A stretch of DNA of 64,000 bases from Mojavia pulchra JT2-VF2 (GCA_019359325.1 JAHHHN010000031.1:1-64000), one strand, 5' to 3'. Numbered from the stretch's first letter, positions 52,225 to 61,985 are shown. The notes: generated from the sequence alone by a model not told the origin. Translations and numbers: made by a program.

Positions 52225-53205
52225 CTATATAACTCCCGCCTGAAACACTTTTCCAATCACTTCTTCTACAGACGGTTCAGTTACTTTTAAATCAACTACT
52301 TCTAAATCCGCCAAAATCTTTGATACTGTTTGGGTTAGCACTTCTTGCGGCACTAAAAAACGTACAGTTCGTCCTTCTAAAAGATGTATATCACCGTAGA
52401 AAATAAGTTTTTCTTTTGGCAAACATGCGGTTAACTCCACATGAATTTCCCGGTAAGGGGCAAAGCGTTCTAGGAGTTCATTTAAGCTACCATCGTACAT
52501 CAGCTTTCCTTGGTGAATTAGCAGCACTCGTTGGCATAAAGCTGTAATATCAGCCATGTAATGGCTAGTCAACAAAACTGTTGCTTGATAACGCTGATTG
52601 TACTCGCGTAAAAAATCACGTACTCCTACTTGAGCATTCACATCTAGTCCCAAAGTCGGTTCATCCAAAAATAATACCTGGGGACGATGCAAAAGTGCTG
52701 CCAACAGTTCCGCTTTCATCCGCTCGCCCAAAGAAAGTTTCCGCACTGGTTGGGTAAGCTTACTTTCTAGAGAAAGCATCTCGCTTAACTCTCCTACCCG
52801 CCGCTGGAACTCTTTATCAGGAATGTTATACACAGCAGCGTTGATTTTCAAAGAATCTAGTGCTGGTAAGTCCCATATCAACTGCTGTTTTTGCCCCATC
52901 ACCAAGGTAATTTTTTGCAAAAATGCTTCTTGGCGACGAAATGGAATCTGCCCAGCCACTCTCACATTTCCGCTAGAAGGGTGAATCAGCCCTGTGAGCA
53001 TTTTGAGTGTAGTAGTTTTACCAGCACCATTTGGCCCTAAAAACCCTACTACTTCGCCCGTGGCGATTTCAAAGGAAACATTCTGAACTGCTTTAATTGA
53101 ACGGTATGTGCGGCGGAAAAAGTGGGTGATTGTTCCTTTAATGCCAGGCTCTTTCACCGCCACTGGATAAAATTTGCTCAGGTCTTCAGCCACAATTATC
53201 GGCAT
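52225..53205 (-). CDS. ABC transporter ATP-binding protein
   Basis: The 326-residue ATPase has Walker A GPNGAGKT (57-64), the signature LSLGERMKAEL, Walker B VLFLDEPTLGLD and a C-terminal extension typical of drug- and polysaccharide-export ATPases. The N-terminal extension HFFRRTYRSIKAVQNVSF is a feature of the DUF990-associated group. It should power the permease encoded downstream (51283-52071). Its start is 5 bases after the stop of the UbiB-type kinase gene, so the three minus-strand genes may form one transcript. Confidence 0.93.
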   Translation of the reverse strand: MPIIVAEDLSKFYPVAVKEPGIKGTITHFFRRTYRSIKAVQNVSFEIATGEVVGFLGPNGAGKTTTLKMLTGLIHPSSGNVRVAGQIPFRRQEAFLQKITLVMGQKQQLIWDLPALDSLKINAAVYNIPDKEFQRRVGELSEMLSLESKLTQPVRKLSLGERMKAELLAALLHRPQVLFLDEPTLGLDVNAQVGVRDFLREYNQRYQATVLLTSHYMADITALCQRVLLIHQGKLMYDGSLNELLERFAPYREIHVELTACLPKEKLIFYGDIHLLEGRTVRFLVPQEVLTQTVSKILADLEVVDLKVTEPSVEEVIGKVFQAGVI

Positions 53206-53210
53206 AAAGC

Positions 53211-54857
53211 TTATTTTAAACGACCTGAGCGTAAAATACTAACGATTAGCCATAGCCCCAACAAACTAGCGAATGCAAAGAGGACGCTGCTTAAAAAAGA
53301 TAGTTGAGTTGTCTGTGCGTGGTTAGAAATAATTGCTGCCCCCATAATCAGTGATCCCACCAAAATGCTAAAAGATAGGCGGTTAGCAGCATCGTCCATA
53401 GTACGCCGCACACTATCTAAACCACGCAGCGAGAAATTCCACTGTAAGGTTTCCGAAGTCACTCGGTCTAATAACAGTTCAATTTGGCGGGGAGATTGTA
53501 AGGAGAGACTTTTGATATCCATTGCTGTTCTTAAGAGCGATCGCAAAGGATTATCGCCTATTAACTGTCGGCGAACCAAATCTGTTAGCAATGGCTGAAT
53601 TTCTTCTATAAAATTAAGTTCTGGATTAAACCCACGAGCCACCCCTTCTAAGTTAGCTAAGGTTTTGGCATACAAGCCCATGTTACTAGGTAGCCGAATT
53701 TTATTATTGCGGGCGATTTGCAGAATTTCATAAATTACTTGACTGAAATTGATTTGAGACAAGTTGATGTTGTGATACTTTCGCAGCATCCGGTCATAAT
53801 CATTTTCCAAGCGAATTAAAATTACTGGCTGGGTAGAATCCGATAGCTGTAAAGTTAACTGAGCGCATCGTTGAGCATCTAAATCCACGATCGCCAACAA
53901 CATTTCTGTTAATATCTGCTGAGTGCGCGGATCAAGTCTTCCTACCATGCCACAATCTAAGAGTGCAACTCGACCATCTTGGAGATAAAATAAATTGCCT
54001 GGATGGGGATCAGCATGGAAGAAGCCATCTATATATAGTTGTTGAAAAAAAACTCGAAATAGCAAAGTGGTAATTGCTTTGCGCTGTGCAACCGGATCTG
54101 TACCGTTATTGTCACCAACTAAATTTGCTGATAAAAGTGGTACTCCTTCTAGCCACTCCATCACCATTAATTTTTCTGTAGTCAAATCCCAGTAAACTTC
54201 GGCAACTACTATTTGTTGGGGATCATACCAGCGGCTGTGGGATAAATTTTCCCGCAATTGATTTGTAAAATTGGCTTCACGAGTAAAATCCAACTCGGCT
54301 TCTAGTGCTTTGGTAAATTCTTCGGCAATGGATTTGATTTCGTAGGTGCGACCAAAATCGGTTCTTGCTACTAAATCGGCGATTCCTTGAATTAAAGCAA
54401 TATCTTGGGCAACTGTAATATCAATTCCTGGACGTTGTACTTTCAGAGCAACTTCCCGACCGTCTGCTAATGTTGCGCGATGTGTCTGAGCAATTGATCC
54501 CGCGGCTACTGGGACAGGATTGATTTTACTAAAGGTTGCTTCCAGCGGCCCTTTGATTTGTTTGCGTAAAAGTACTTCTATTTCTGTCCAAGGAACTGGC
54601 GGTACTTCGTCTTGCAGAGTTGACAGTTCCTCAATATAGCCAGCGCTCAGTAAATCTGGACGAGTGGACATTAGTTGACCTAGTTTGACATAGACTGGCC
54701 CTAAATCCACTAAGATATTTTTTAAAACCGCAGGTGTAGGCAGTTGAGGCTCATCAGCTTTACCACCGGTAAGTAGTCTACGCATATAGTCCCAGCCATT
54801 ACGGAGGACTACTTCGATAATTTCTCTTTGACGAGGAACTGTTTGGGTGAGGAACAT
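53211..54857 (-). CDS. UbiB/ABC1-type atypical kinase
   Basis: The 548-residue protein belongs to the ABC1/UbiB family, involved in quinone metabolism and, in plants and cyanobacteria, plastoquinone and tocopherol homeostasis. Seen motifs are the KxGQ segment YVKLGQLMSTRPDLL, the Ala-rich nucleotide loop VAAGSIAQTHRA, the Lys of VALKVQRPG, and HADPHPGNLFYL with LLDCGMVGRL as the catalytic-loop and metal-binding equivalents. Two membrane segments close the protein. It is the first gene of a possible transcript with the ABC ATPase and permease. Bacterial ABC1 proteins have ATPase rather than classic kinase activity. Confidence 0.93.
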   Translation of the reverse strand: MFLTQTVPRQREIIEVVLRNGWDYMRRLLTGGKADEPQLPTPAVLKNILVDLGPVYVKLGQLMSTRPDLLSAGYIEELSTLQDEVPPVPWTEIEVLLRKQIKGPLEATFSKINPVPVAAGSIAQTHRATLADGREVALKVQRPGIDITVAQDIALIQGIADLVARTDFGRTYEIKSIAEEFTKALEAELDFTREANFTNQLRENLSHSRWYDPQQIVVAEVYWDLTTEKLMVMEWLEGVPLLSANLVGDNNGTDPVAQRKAITTLLFRVFFQQLYIDGFFHADPHPGNLFYLQDGRVALLDCGMVGRLDPRTQQILTEMLLAIVDLDAQRCAQLTLQLSDSTQPVILIRLENDYDRMLRKYHNINLSQINFSQVIYEILQIARNNKIRLPSNMGLYAKTLANLEGVARGFNPELNFIEEIQPLLTDLVRRQLIGDNPLRSLLRTAMDIKSLSLQSPRQIELLLDRVTSETLQWNFSLRGLDSVRRTMDDAANRLSFSILVGSLIMGAAIISNHAQTTQLSFLSSVLFAFASLLGLWLIVSILRSGRLK

Positions 54858-55036
54858 TTTTGTCAGGGGCTGGGGATTGACGGCTAGGAATTAAGTATTT
54901 AGATTGAAAAGAAAAAACTTTATAACTTTATATAGTTTTCATCTCTCCTACTTAGAATACTTAAATCCCTAGCTCTGATCCCGTTATAATTGAAAAAGGG
55001 GTATTTCAGCCTCTGCCAAGGGTTTTAACTTTATAG

Positions 55037-56101
55037 TTATAACAAGTCGGTAAATCGGGGATCGCTTTCAAGGGTTTTGAGGATCTGTTTAATTTCCTGG
55101 GTACGATCCTTTTTGACAATCAAGGTGACCTTGCGATCGCGCACAATCACCACATCCTCTAAACCTATAGTAACTATTACATCTTCGGGATCGGTAGCAT
55201 AAAGAATTGCCCCTTGTGTATCCAGCCCTACATGGGTAGCGAGTTCCACATTGGGAGTCTCTTGCGTTTTAAGTAAACGCTCGATTGCATTCCAATCTCC
55301 TAAATCATCCCAACCGAATTCGACTGGTAAAACATATGCTAGATTGGTCTTTTCCATCAGTGCATAGTCTATACTTTTTTTAGGCAACTGAGGATAAATA
55401 TCAGAACCCTTTTGTGCTAGAGGTTCGATAATTTCCGGAGCGTGGGTATAAAGTTCTTTCAGAACAACCCCAGCCCGAAAAACGAACATACCACTATTCC
55501 AGCTAAACCGTTCCGTTGATAAAAAAGCTTCTGCTGTTTCACGGTTGGGCTTTTCAGTAAAGCGGTTGACGTGATAAGCTGGCAACTCATTAAAGCTACC
55601 TATTTTTTTGCCTTGTTCGATATAGCCGTAACCAGTTGATGGGAAAGTAGGCTTGATCCCTAATGTGACAATCGCTTCTGTGCTTGCCGCTAGAGAGCTA
55701 GCAGCGCTTAATGTGTTTGCAAATGCCTTTTGATCGGCAATCCAGTGATCAGCAGGGAAAAAGCCAATGATAGCGTCTTCTCCATAACGCTGTTTGATTT
55801 CTAAACTTGTCCAAGCAACAGCTGCGGCAGTGTCTCTTCGCTCTGACTCAATTAATAAATTTTGTGACGGCAGTTGTGGCAATTGTTGTCGTACTCCTTC
55901 AGCTATCTGATTAGAAGTTATGACAAACATAGAATCCCAACCGCCTACAAGTTCTAGCAACCGATCAGCGGTTGCTTGTAGTAGACTCCTAGAGCTACCA
56001 TCAAGACTTAAAAATTGCTTGGGTCGCCCAGAACGACTTAAGGGCCAAAAACGTTCACCTTTACCACCAGCAAGGATTACGCAGAACAATGAACTAGTCA
56101 T
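55037..56101 (-). CDS. manC: Mannose-1-phosphate guanylyltransferase
   Basis: This enzyme makes GDP-mannose from mannose-1-phosphate and GTP, a donor for fucose, rhamnose and mannose in polysaccharides. The 354-residue protein has the nucleotidyltransferase motif LAGGKGERFWPLSR at the N-terminus, IIGFFPADHWI as metal-binding region and EKPNRETAEAFL. It ends without the phosphomannose isomerase domain of bifunctional enzymes, so it is the single-function type. It is divergent from the LCP gene across a 114-base promoter region, consistent with envelope glycan synthesis. Confidence 0.92.
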   Translation of the reverse strand: MTSSLFCVILAGGKGERFWPLSRSGRPKQFLSLDGSSRSLLQATADRLLELVGGWDSMFVITSNQIAEGVRQQLPQLPSQNLLIESERRDTAAAVAWTSLEIKQRYGEDAIIGFFPADHWIADQKAFANTLSAASSLAASTEAIVTLGIKPTFPSTGYGYIEQGKKIGSFNELPAYHVNRFTEKPNRETAEAFLSTERFSWNSGMFVFRAGVVLKELYTHAPEIIEPLAQKGSDIYPQLPKKSIDYALMEKTNLAYVLPVEFGWDDLGDWNAIERLLKTQETPNVELATHVGLDTQGAILYATDPEDVIVTIGLEDVVIVRDRKVTLIVKKDRTQEIKQILKTLESDPRFTDLL

Positions 56102-56215
56102 TTGTCATACACATCTACTGAAGAACACTACAAGTGTACAGTGGGCTTTTGCACTGGCAAGATTTGTAGCTTGCATTAACATACTTTTAGGGAGTGGTTG
56201 AGTGGGGAGATAAAT

Positions 56216-57727
56216 GTGATTAAACAAATTCAATGGACAGACAATCAGGTAACGCCTCAACAAGTACCAGCTTTAGATATAGATGAGGTCAGACCTCAAC
56301 AATTACAAAAAGCAGAAAATCAAGTAACGCCTCAAGAAGTACCAGCACCAGAACCGGAAATCCAGCCAAAACAGCAAGCAAATGTTTCCCGTGGCGTTGT
56401 GGAGTCTGTAAGCGAAATCCCCAATCAGCTTTATGAGCGATTGGGCTTGACCATGCCTCGATGGTTATTGTGGATACTGACGGTTGTTTTGGGGATCATT
56501 TTATCCGGGCTGCTAGTATCCACCTTGGCGTTGTGGACTCCTTTATGGAGCAATTTAGATCAAACCGATGAAGATGCAGGAGTAGCTGGTAAAGAACAGC
56601 AAAAAATCCCGCTACCTGGAGAGTTATGGGGGAAAATCTCCGAGTATCAACTCTCACGACCCATGAACATTTTAATTATGGGTATTGAACCAGTTAAAGG
56701 TACTGTTGATGGTTCACCAGAAAGTTTTGCTGGCAAAAGTGACACCATGCTCATGGTCAGGCTCAACCCCAGCGATAAATCTATCAAAGTGCTTTCGATC
56801 CCCAGGGATACAATGATTGCGATCCCAGAAAAGGGATTAACCAAAGTATCAGATGCTAACGCTCAAGGTGGCCCTGTCTTGGCGGCACGGGTAGTCAGCC
56901 GTACCTTAAGTAATGCGCCTATTGACCGCTACATCCGCATTTCTACTAGTGGCTTACGGCAATTAGTAGATCAATTGGGTGGGGTAGAGGTTTTTGTTCC
57001 CCAATCAATGGCATATGAAGGTACTTCTGGCCGACGGTCAGTGAATTTAGTCAGCGGCTGGCAAACTCTCAACGGCGAACAAGCAGAACTATTTGCACGG
57101 TTCCGCGAACCAGGTATGGGTGATTTACCACGGGTGCAGCGACAGCAAGCACTGATGAAAGCACTACAAGAACGCCTTAATAGTCCTACAGTGTTACCCA
57201 GGTTGCCTCAATTAACCCGTATTATGCGGAAGTACTTTGATACCAACCTAAAAATAGAAGAAATGATGGCTTTGGTGAATTTTTCCCTGAACTTAGAACG
57301 GGATAATTTCCAAATGACCGTATTGCCTGGTACGTTTAGTCGTTTTAGCCAAGATCCTAATAATTATTGGCTGAATATGACTGGACAACAGAGCCTATTG
57401 AATGATTATGTTGGGGTGAACGTCCCAGGCCTCAAACAAGATTTGCGACCAGTTCCTAGCCTCAAAATTGCTATTCAAAATGCTTCTAATCAACCTCAAT
57501 TAACTGAAAAAGTTATCAAATATTTCAAACAAAAAGGCTTCACTAATGTCTATGCAGTGCCAGATTGGCCTGATACTCAACGCCAAACTCAAATTATCGT
57601 CCAAAAAGGAAAGCGAGAAGTAGGAGCTGACCTGCAAAAAATTGTAGGCTTAGGTCAAATTGAAGTAGCGGCAACTGGTGATTTAGGATCTGATGTGACA
57701 ATTCGGATTGGTAAGGATTGGAAGTAG
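56216..57727 (+). CDS. LytR-CpsA-Psr (LCP) family protein
   Basis: LCP proteins attach polysaccharides from lipid carriers to the cell wall. The protein (about 503 residues) has a hydrophilic N-terminal segment with a repeated ENQVTPQ(Q/E)VPA unit, a membrane segment (about 80-105) and an external LCP domain. The domain has NILIMGIEPVKG, SDTMLMVRLNPSDKSIKVLSIPRDTMI and FARFREPGMGDLPRVQRQQALM, the family's pyrophosphate-binding segments. A C-terminal LytR_C domain follows (LKIAIQNASNQPQLTEKVIKYF). The GTG at 56216 is chosen because GGGGAG lies 6 bases upstream; a TTG at 56198 is the alternative. Confidence 0.9.
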   Translation: MIKQIQWTDNQVTPQQVPALDIDEVRPQQLQKAENQVTPQEVPAPEPEIQPKQQANVSRGVVESVSEIPNQLYERLGLTMPRWLLWILTVVLGIILSGLLVSTLALWTPLWSNLDQTDEDAGVAGKEQQKIPLPGELWGKISEYQLSRPMNILIMGIEPVKGTVDGSPESFAGKSDTMLMVRLNPSDKSIKVLSIPRDTMIAIPEKGLTKVSDANAQGGPVLAARVVSRTLSNAPIDRYIRISTSGLRQLVDQLGGVEVFVPQSMAYEGTSGRRSVNLVSGWQTLNGEQAELFARFREPGMGDLPRVQRQQALMKALQERLNSPTVLPRLPQLTRIMRKYFDTNLKIEEMMALVNFSLNLERDNFQMTVLPGTFSRFSQDPNNYWLNMTGQQSLLNDYVGVNVPGLKQDLRPVPSLKIAIQNASNQPQLTEKVIKYFKQKGFTNVYAVPDWPDTQRQTQIIVQKGKREVGADLQKIVGLGQIEVAATGDLGSDVTIRIGKDWK

Positions 57728-57865
57728 TCAGTGGAAAGTGGAAAGTTCTGAGTGCTGAGGAGCCAGTCGCGTGGGCGGGTTTACCGACTTGAGCGAACTG
57801 GCGTTGCTGAGAGGCTATTTAAGCTTAACTCTTCATTCTTCACTCAGAACTTAAGGCTGATTTTG

Positions 57866-58381
57866 ATGAAAGCTATGAAAAAGTTTTGGTTACGCTTTTT
57901 GAGTTTGATAGTAATTTTGATATTGGCTGGTTTATGGGTGATTATCAATCCTAAACCAGCCTTTGCTCAAACAAATATAATCAATTACAACAACATTAAT
58001 TTAAACAATCGTGACTTTTCTCATAATAATTTGACTGGTGCAACTTTTGTAGCAGCAGAAATGCGGGGTACAAACTTTCAAGGAGCAAATTTAACCAACG
58101 CAATTTTGACAAAAGGAGTTTTGTTAAAGGCAGATTTGGAAGGTGCAAACTTGACAGGCGCTTTGGTAGATCGGGTGACTTTAGATGGTGCTAACCTTAA
58201 AAATGCTATTTTTACCGAAGCAACTTTGACCCGTAGCCGCTTTTATGATGCGGTGATTACTGGTGCTGATTTTACAGATGCTTTGATTGACCGTTATCAA
58301 GTGGCATTGTTGTGCGATCGCGCTGATGGCATTAATCCAGTTACTGGTATTTCGACACAAGATAGTTTAGGATGCCGATAA
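57866..58381 (+). CDS. Exported pentapeptide-repeat protein, probably lumenal
   Basis: About 171 residues. A signal peptide (LIVILILAGLWVIINPKPAFAQ) ends near residue 36. Pentapeptide repeats of the A(D/N)Lxx type follow (FSHNNLTGATF, GANLTNAIL, ADLEGANLTGALVD, GANLKNAIF, GADFTDALID), which form a right-handed quadrilateral beta helix. The C-terminal end is YQVALLCDRADGINPVTG and DSLGCR, with two cysteines that could form a disulfide. Lumenal proteins with the same end occur in cyanobacteria and chloroplasts, with unknown function. The ATG at 57866 is chosen to give the signal peptide; a longer reading lacks sense. Confidence 0.85.
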   Translation: MKAMKKFWLRFLSLIVILILAGLWVIINPKPAFAQTNIINYNNINLNNRDFSHNNLTGATFVAAEMRGTNFQGANLTNAILTKGVLLKADLEGANLTGALVDRVTLDGANLKNAIFTEATLTRSRFYDAVITGADFTDALIDRYQVALLCDRADGINPVTGISTQDSLGCR

Positions 58382-58471
58382 AAAGGATGAAGGATGAAAT
58401 ATATTAATTAAACCTGATTAAGGTTTTATTTTCTATCTTTATCCTTTACAAAAAGTTGTCGGGTATTATTC

Positions 58472-60076
58472 GTGACCAAACAAGACCAAAAACCCTCTCG
58501 TTCTTTTGCGGGAATTGCTGGCATTGTTGCCATAGCTACCTTAATTAGTAAAGTATTTGGTTTAATCCGACAGCAAGCGATCGCTGCCGCTTTTGGTGTC
58601 GGTGCTGCTGCTACTGCCTATAGTTACGCCTATATTATTCCTGGGTTTCTGTTAATTTTACTAGGTGGCGTCAATGGCCCATTACATAGTGCAATTGTTA
58701 GTGTTTTAGCCAAGCGCAAGCAAGAAGAAGCAGCTCCTTTAGTAGAAACAGTAACAACCCTAGTAGGTGGATTGTTATTGCTGGTGACATTGGCTCAGAT
58801 TGTCTTTGCGGATGAGATCGTTGGTTTAGTCGGTTATGGCTTGGAAGAAACAACCAGGGCGATCGCAGTTCAACAGATCCGCATCATGGCTCCGATGGCT
58901 TTATTTTCGGGATTAATTGGCATTGGCTTTGGTACTCTCAATGCAGCCAATCAATATTGGTTACTCTCTATTAGTCCTTTATTATCTAGTATCACTGTTA
59001 TTGCAGGCATTGGTATCTTAACTTTGCAACTGGGTAAAGACATTATCCGGCCAGAATACGCTTTTATTGGTGGCATGATGTTAGCGTGGGGAACCTTAGC
59101 AGGAGCAATTCTCCAGTGGTTGGTGCAGCTAATTGTCCAGTGGCGGTTAGGGTTAGGCACATTAAGGTTGCGATTTGATTTTAAATCCCCTGGTGTGCAA
59201 GAAGTAATCAAAATCATGACTCCGGCGACAATTTCTTCAGGGATGATGCCAATTAACGTCGCTACTGCTCTTTATTTTGCTAGCCCTATCCCTGGCGCTG
59301 CTGCTGGCTTTAACTATGCTAATTTACTAGTGCAAACTCCTTTAGGGATTATTTCTAACATCGTTCTATTGCCTCTGTTACCAATATTTGCCAAACTTGC
59401 TGAACCAGAAAATTGGCCAGACTTAAAATTACGCATTCGCCAAGGATTGTTGCTTACCGCCGTGACTATGCTACCTTTAGGGGCGCTGATGGTGGTTTTA
59501 TCTGTGCCTATTGTCCAAGTAGTTTATGAGCGCGGAGCTTTTAAGCAAGATGCTACACAGTTAGTATCTTCGCTACTCATTGCTTATGGTATTGGGATGT
59601 TTGCTTATTTGGGGCGTGATGTTTTAGTGCGGGTGTTTTATGCTTTAGGCGATGGTCAAACACCTTTTCGCATTAGTGCTTTTAATATCTTTCTCAACGC
59701 CTTTTTAGATTGGATTTTAGTCAAACCTTTTGGTGCTTCTGGTTTAGTGTTAGCAACGGTAGGCGTAAACTGTAGCTCAATGTTGATGCTGTTATGGTTA
59801 CTCGATCGCAAACTCAATGGTTTACCTTGGCGTGAGTGGAGTGTACCAATAATAGGTTTAACTGCTGCTAGCGTTGTAGCTGGGGTAGCAAGCTATGGCA
59901 CATTGCTTGGTTGTCAGTACGTTTTAGGTAAAGAAGGTTTATTGATTCTACTAATAGAGTTAGCTGTAGCTGGTTTAGTAGGAATCGGTGTATTTGCAAT
60001 TATTGCTTTATTGATGAAAATACCAGAGGTAAATACTTTTATCTCTCGTCTGCGTCAACGTTTTAGCCCAAGATAA
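58472..60076 (+). CDS. murJ: Lipid II flippase MurJ (MviN)
   Basis: MurJ flips the peptidoglycan precursor lipid II to the outer face of the membrane. The 534-residue protein has about 14 membrane segments and the family opening ATLISKVFGLIRQQAIAAAFGVG, with the conserved Arg of the central cavity. PGFLLILLGGVNGPLHSAIVSVL and FYALGDGQTPFRIS are also diagnostic. The start is GTG at 58472. It is convergent with holB across a CCCAATGCCC tract. Wzx-type flippases are distant relatives, but the match to MurJ is clear. Confidence 0.93.
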   Translation: MTKQDQKPSRSFAGIAGIVAIATLISKVFGLIRQQAIAAAFGVGAAATAYSYAYIIPGFLLILLGGVNGPLHSAIVSVLAKRKQEEAAPLVETVTTLVGGLLLLVTLAQIVFADEIVGLVGYGLEETTRAIAVQQIRIMAPMALFSGLIGIGFGTLNAANQYWLLSISPLLSSITVIAGIGILTLQLGKDIIRPEYAFIGGMMLAWGTLAGAILQWLVQLIVQWRLGLGTLRLRFDFKSPGVQEVIKIMTPATISSGMMPINVATALYFASPIPGAAAGFNYANLLVQTPLGIISNIVLLPLLPIFAKLAEPENWPDLKLRIRQGLLLTAVTMLPLGALMVVLSVPIVQVVYERGAFKQDATQLVSSLLIAYGIGMFAYLGRDVLVRVFYALGDGQTPFRISAFNIFLNAFLDWILVKPFGASGLVLATVGVNCSSMLMLLWLLDRKLNGLPWREWSVPIIGLTAASVVAGVASYGTLLGCQYVLGKEGLLILLIELAVAGLVGIGVFAIIALLMKIPEVNTFISRLRQRFSPR

Positions 60077-60082
60077 CTGGGA

Positions 60083-60115
60083 AAGTTTTAATGCCCCATG
60101 CCCAATGCCCATTTT
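60083..60115. repeat. CCCAATGCCC-type tract between convergent genes
   Basis: ATGCCCCATGCCCAATGCCC lies in the short gap between murJ and holB. It is the shortest of the tracts of this kind in the window. Confidence 0.6.
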
Positions 60116-61083
60116 CATACTTGGCTATTACATTGCTGATATAAAGACAATAATGTACATTCCCAAACAAGGCGTGGCTGGGCATAACAAAGTAGAAATT
60201 TACGAGCTTGTTCTAGCTGTTTGATAATTCCTTGTTGATACCATTGTTGCCAGTAGGAATTTTGAAGATAATCAATCAACCACAGTTGAGCTTCTGTATC
60301 TAATTCTTTATCAATTTTTTTAGCTAACTCCAAAGCGTGACGATAGGATGAAGGTGCTTTTGCCAGGTTTTGGAGTAGTTCAGGAGGTATAGCTTGTAAT
60401 TGCTGATAAGATGCGATCGCACTTCCTGGGCTACCAGCTGCTATGCTCAACAATGCCGGATGTTGCAAAATTTGCTCATGCTCAGTTTGAGTTAGTACCT
60501 GAGCTAAAGACGCTGTATCTAAGCGATAAAATGGAATGCGTTGACAGCGCGACACTAAAGTTGGCAACACAGACTCAGGTGTGGGTGCGATTAAAATTAA
60601 TGTCGCCTGTCCTGGTTCTTCCAAAGTTTTCAGCAAAGCATTGGCTGCTGCTTCTGCCATTGTTTCTGCTTGCTCCAGCACTACCACATTCCTCGGTGCT
60701 TCCAAAGGCGGACGGCTAAGAAACTCAGTAATCTCCCGAATTTGCTCTAGTCTAATGACAGGCGGTGCTTTGCGCTTCACTCCTTTTTCGGCTGCTTCTG
60801 CTGCTGTCAGTCGTTGTCCTTGGTATTGATATGTCGGCTGCACCCACAAAACATCTGGGTGATTACCTTGACGCAAACGATTTTGTAAAGACGTAATTAA
60901 TTTTGTCTTTACATAACTAGAAAATAGTAATTCTATAAAGCATCGTGCTGCTAAACTCCGCCCCACACCATCCGGCCCTACAAATAGATAAGCTGGAGCC
61001 AGCCGATTTTGCTTAACAGCCTGAGTTAATAATTCTACGGCTTGTTGTTGTCCTATAAGTGGTGCAAACGAGTTGTCTGTCAT
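60115..61083 (-). CDS. holB: DNA polymerase III subunit delta'
   Basis: Delta' is part of the clamp loader that places the sliding clamp on DNA. The 322-residue protein has the family start (LIGQQQAVELLTQAVKQNRLAPAYLFVGP). Its Walker A site is degenerate (GPDGVGRS, with Arg in place of Lys), as delta' does not bind ATP. The SRC motif as LVSRCQRIPF and the Walker B-like VVVLEQAETM with ANALLKTLEEP are conserved. In many cyanobacteria it is next to tmk; here 2.1 kb with other genes and repeats separates them. Confidence 0.92.
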   Translation of the reverse strand: MTDNSFAPLIGQQQAVELLTQAVKQNRLAPAYLFVGPDGVGRSLAARCFIELLFSSYVKTKLITSLQNRLRQGNHPDVLWVQPTYQYQGQRLTAAEAAEKGVKRKAPPVIRLEQIREITEFLSRPPLEAPRNVVVLEQAETMAEAAANALLKTLEEPGQATLILIAPTPESVLPTLVSRCQRIPFYRLDTASLAQVLTQTEHEQILQHPALLSIAAGSPGSAIASYQQLQAIPPELLQNLAKAPSSYRHALELAKKIDKELDTEAQLWLIDYLQNSYWQQWYQQGIIKQLEQARKFLLCYAQPRLVWECTLLSLYQQCNSQV

Positions 61084-61391
61084 TAATCAATTGTAGATTG
61101 AGTGACTTAAGTACCCGTATAAAGAAAGTACCCAAACCAGAAGGCACGGCACTCAGTGGAGTTATTTGTTTATCACGACATTTACACAAAGCCTGAACAT
61201 ACAAGCACTTGAGGTATTTTGCGATTCACCAAGGAAAGTACGATCGCTCTTTTGAAATCCGCGCAGCAAAAGGCAATCGGGTTGAGAACTGAGTGCAAGT
61301 AGTTATGGTGACATAGAAGTTTAACATTGAGCATAGCTAATCTTACATATCCTCATGCTTTCAGCAGACGATAAAGATTACAGCAACAATC
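61084..61391. other. Non-coding region upstream of holB
   Basis: About 308 bases with no credible gene. It should contain the promoter of holB (minus) and that of the DUF1816 gene (plus). No hairpin or regulator site stands out. Confidence 0.4.
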
Positions 61392-61694
61392 ATGCTGTTA
61401 AATAGCAACTATTGTTCTCACTTTTCTTGTATGGTTAACGGAATCAAATCTTTGGCTTCAAGAATTATTCAGATAGTTATTAGTGATTACTGGGCAGAAA
61501 TCATCACTGAACACCCTCACTGCGTCTACTATTTTGGCCCTTTCCAAACATTTCTTGAAGCGAAAGCTGCTTGTCCTGGGTATATTGAAGACCTTAGAAG
61601 CGAGGGAGTCTTGGGGATAAAAGTCGTAATTAAACGTTGCCGCCCAGATGCGCTGACTATTTGTGATGAAGAAATGAGTTATGGCAGTTATTAG
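61392..61694 (+). CDS. DUF1816 domain small protein
   Basis: DUF1816 is a short cyanobacterial domain of unknown role. The 100-residue protein shows its pattern WAEIITEHPHCVYYFGPF, EAKAACPGYIEDLRSEG and VVIKRCRPDALTI. The true start could be the ATG at 61431 (MVNGIKSLAS), which would remove 13 residues without family match. Cys residues are not placed as a metal site. It lies alone between holB and a tandem repeat array. Confidence 0.8.
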   Translation: MLLNSNYCSHFSCMVNGIKSLASRIIQIVISDYWAEIITEHPHCVYYFGPFQTFLEAKAACPGYIEDLRSEGVLGIKVVIKRCRPDALTICDEEMSYGSY

Positions 61695-61754
61695 TTGAGT
61701 GAGGTAAGTCAGAAGTAATTAAACATAGATGAGGGGAGGCTGGGGGAGATGAAT

Positions 61755-61985
61755 GAGGTTCTGAGCTAGATTAATGAAGCTCTGGGACAGATGAATGAGG
61801 TTCTGAGAGAGATGAACGAGGTTCTGAGCTAGATTAATGAGGTTCTGAGGGAGATGAACGAGGTTCTGAGCTAGATTAATGAAGCTCTGAGGGAGATGAA
61901 CGAGGTTCTGAGCTAGATTAATGAAGCTCTGAGGGAGATGAACGAGGTTCTGAGCTAGATTAATGAAGCTCTGAGGGAGATGAAC
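61755..61985. repeat. 21-bp tandem repeat with 42-bp higher order, 11 units
   Basis: Units start every 21 bases from 61755, alternating GAGGTTCTGAGCTAGAT and GA(G/A)G(T/C)TCTGAG(G/A)GAGATGAAC types, so a 42-bp pair is the higher-order unit. The later copies are nearly identical. All three forward frames contain stops; one reverse frame is open (INLAQNLVHLPQSF pattern) but lacks a start. The rest of the 61695-62069 gap shows no gene. Confidence 0.92.

Noticed and set aside
61755-61985. CRISPR array
   Set aside because: Units are directly adjacent with no unique spacers and no cas genes are present; the same holds for 37858-38095 and 30310-30520.
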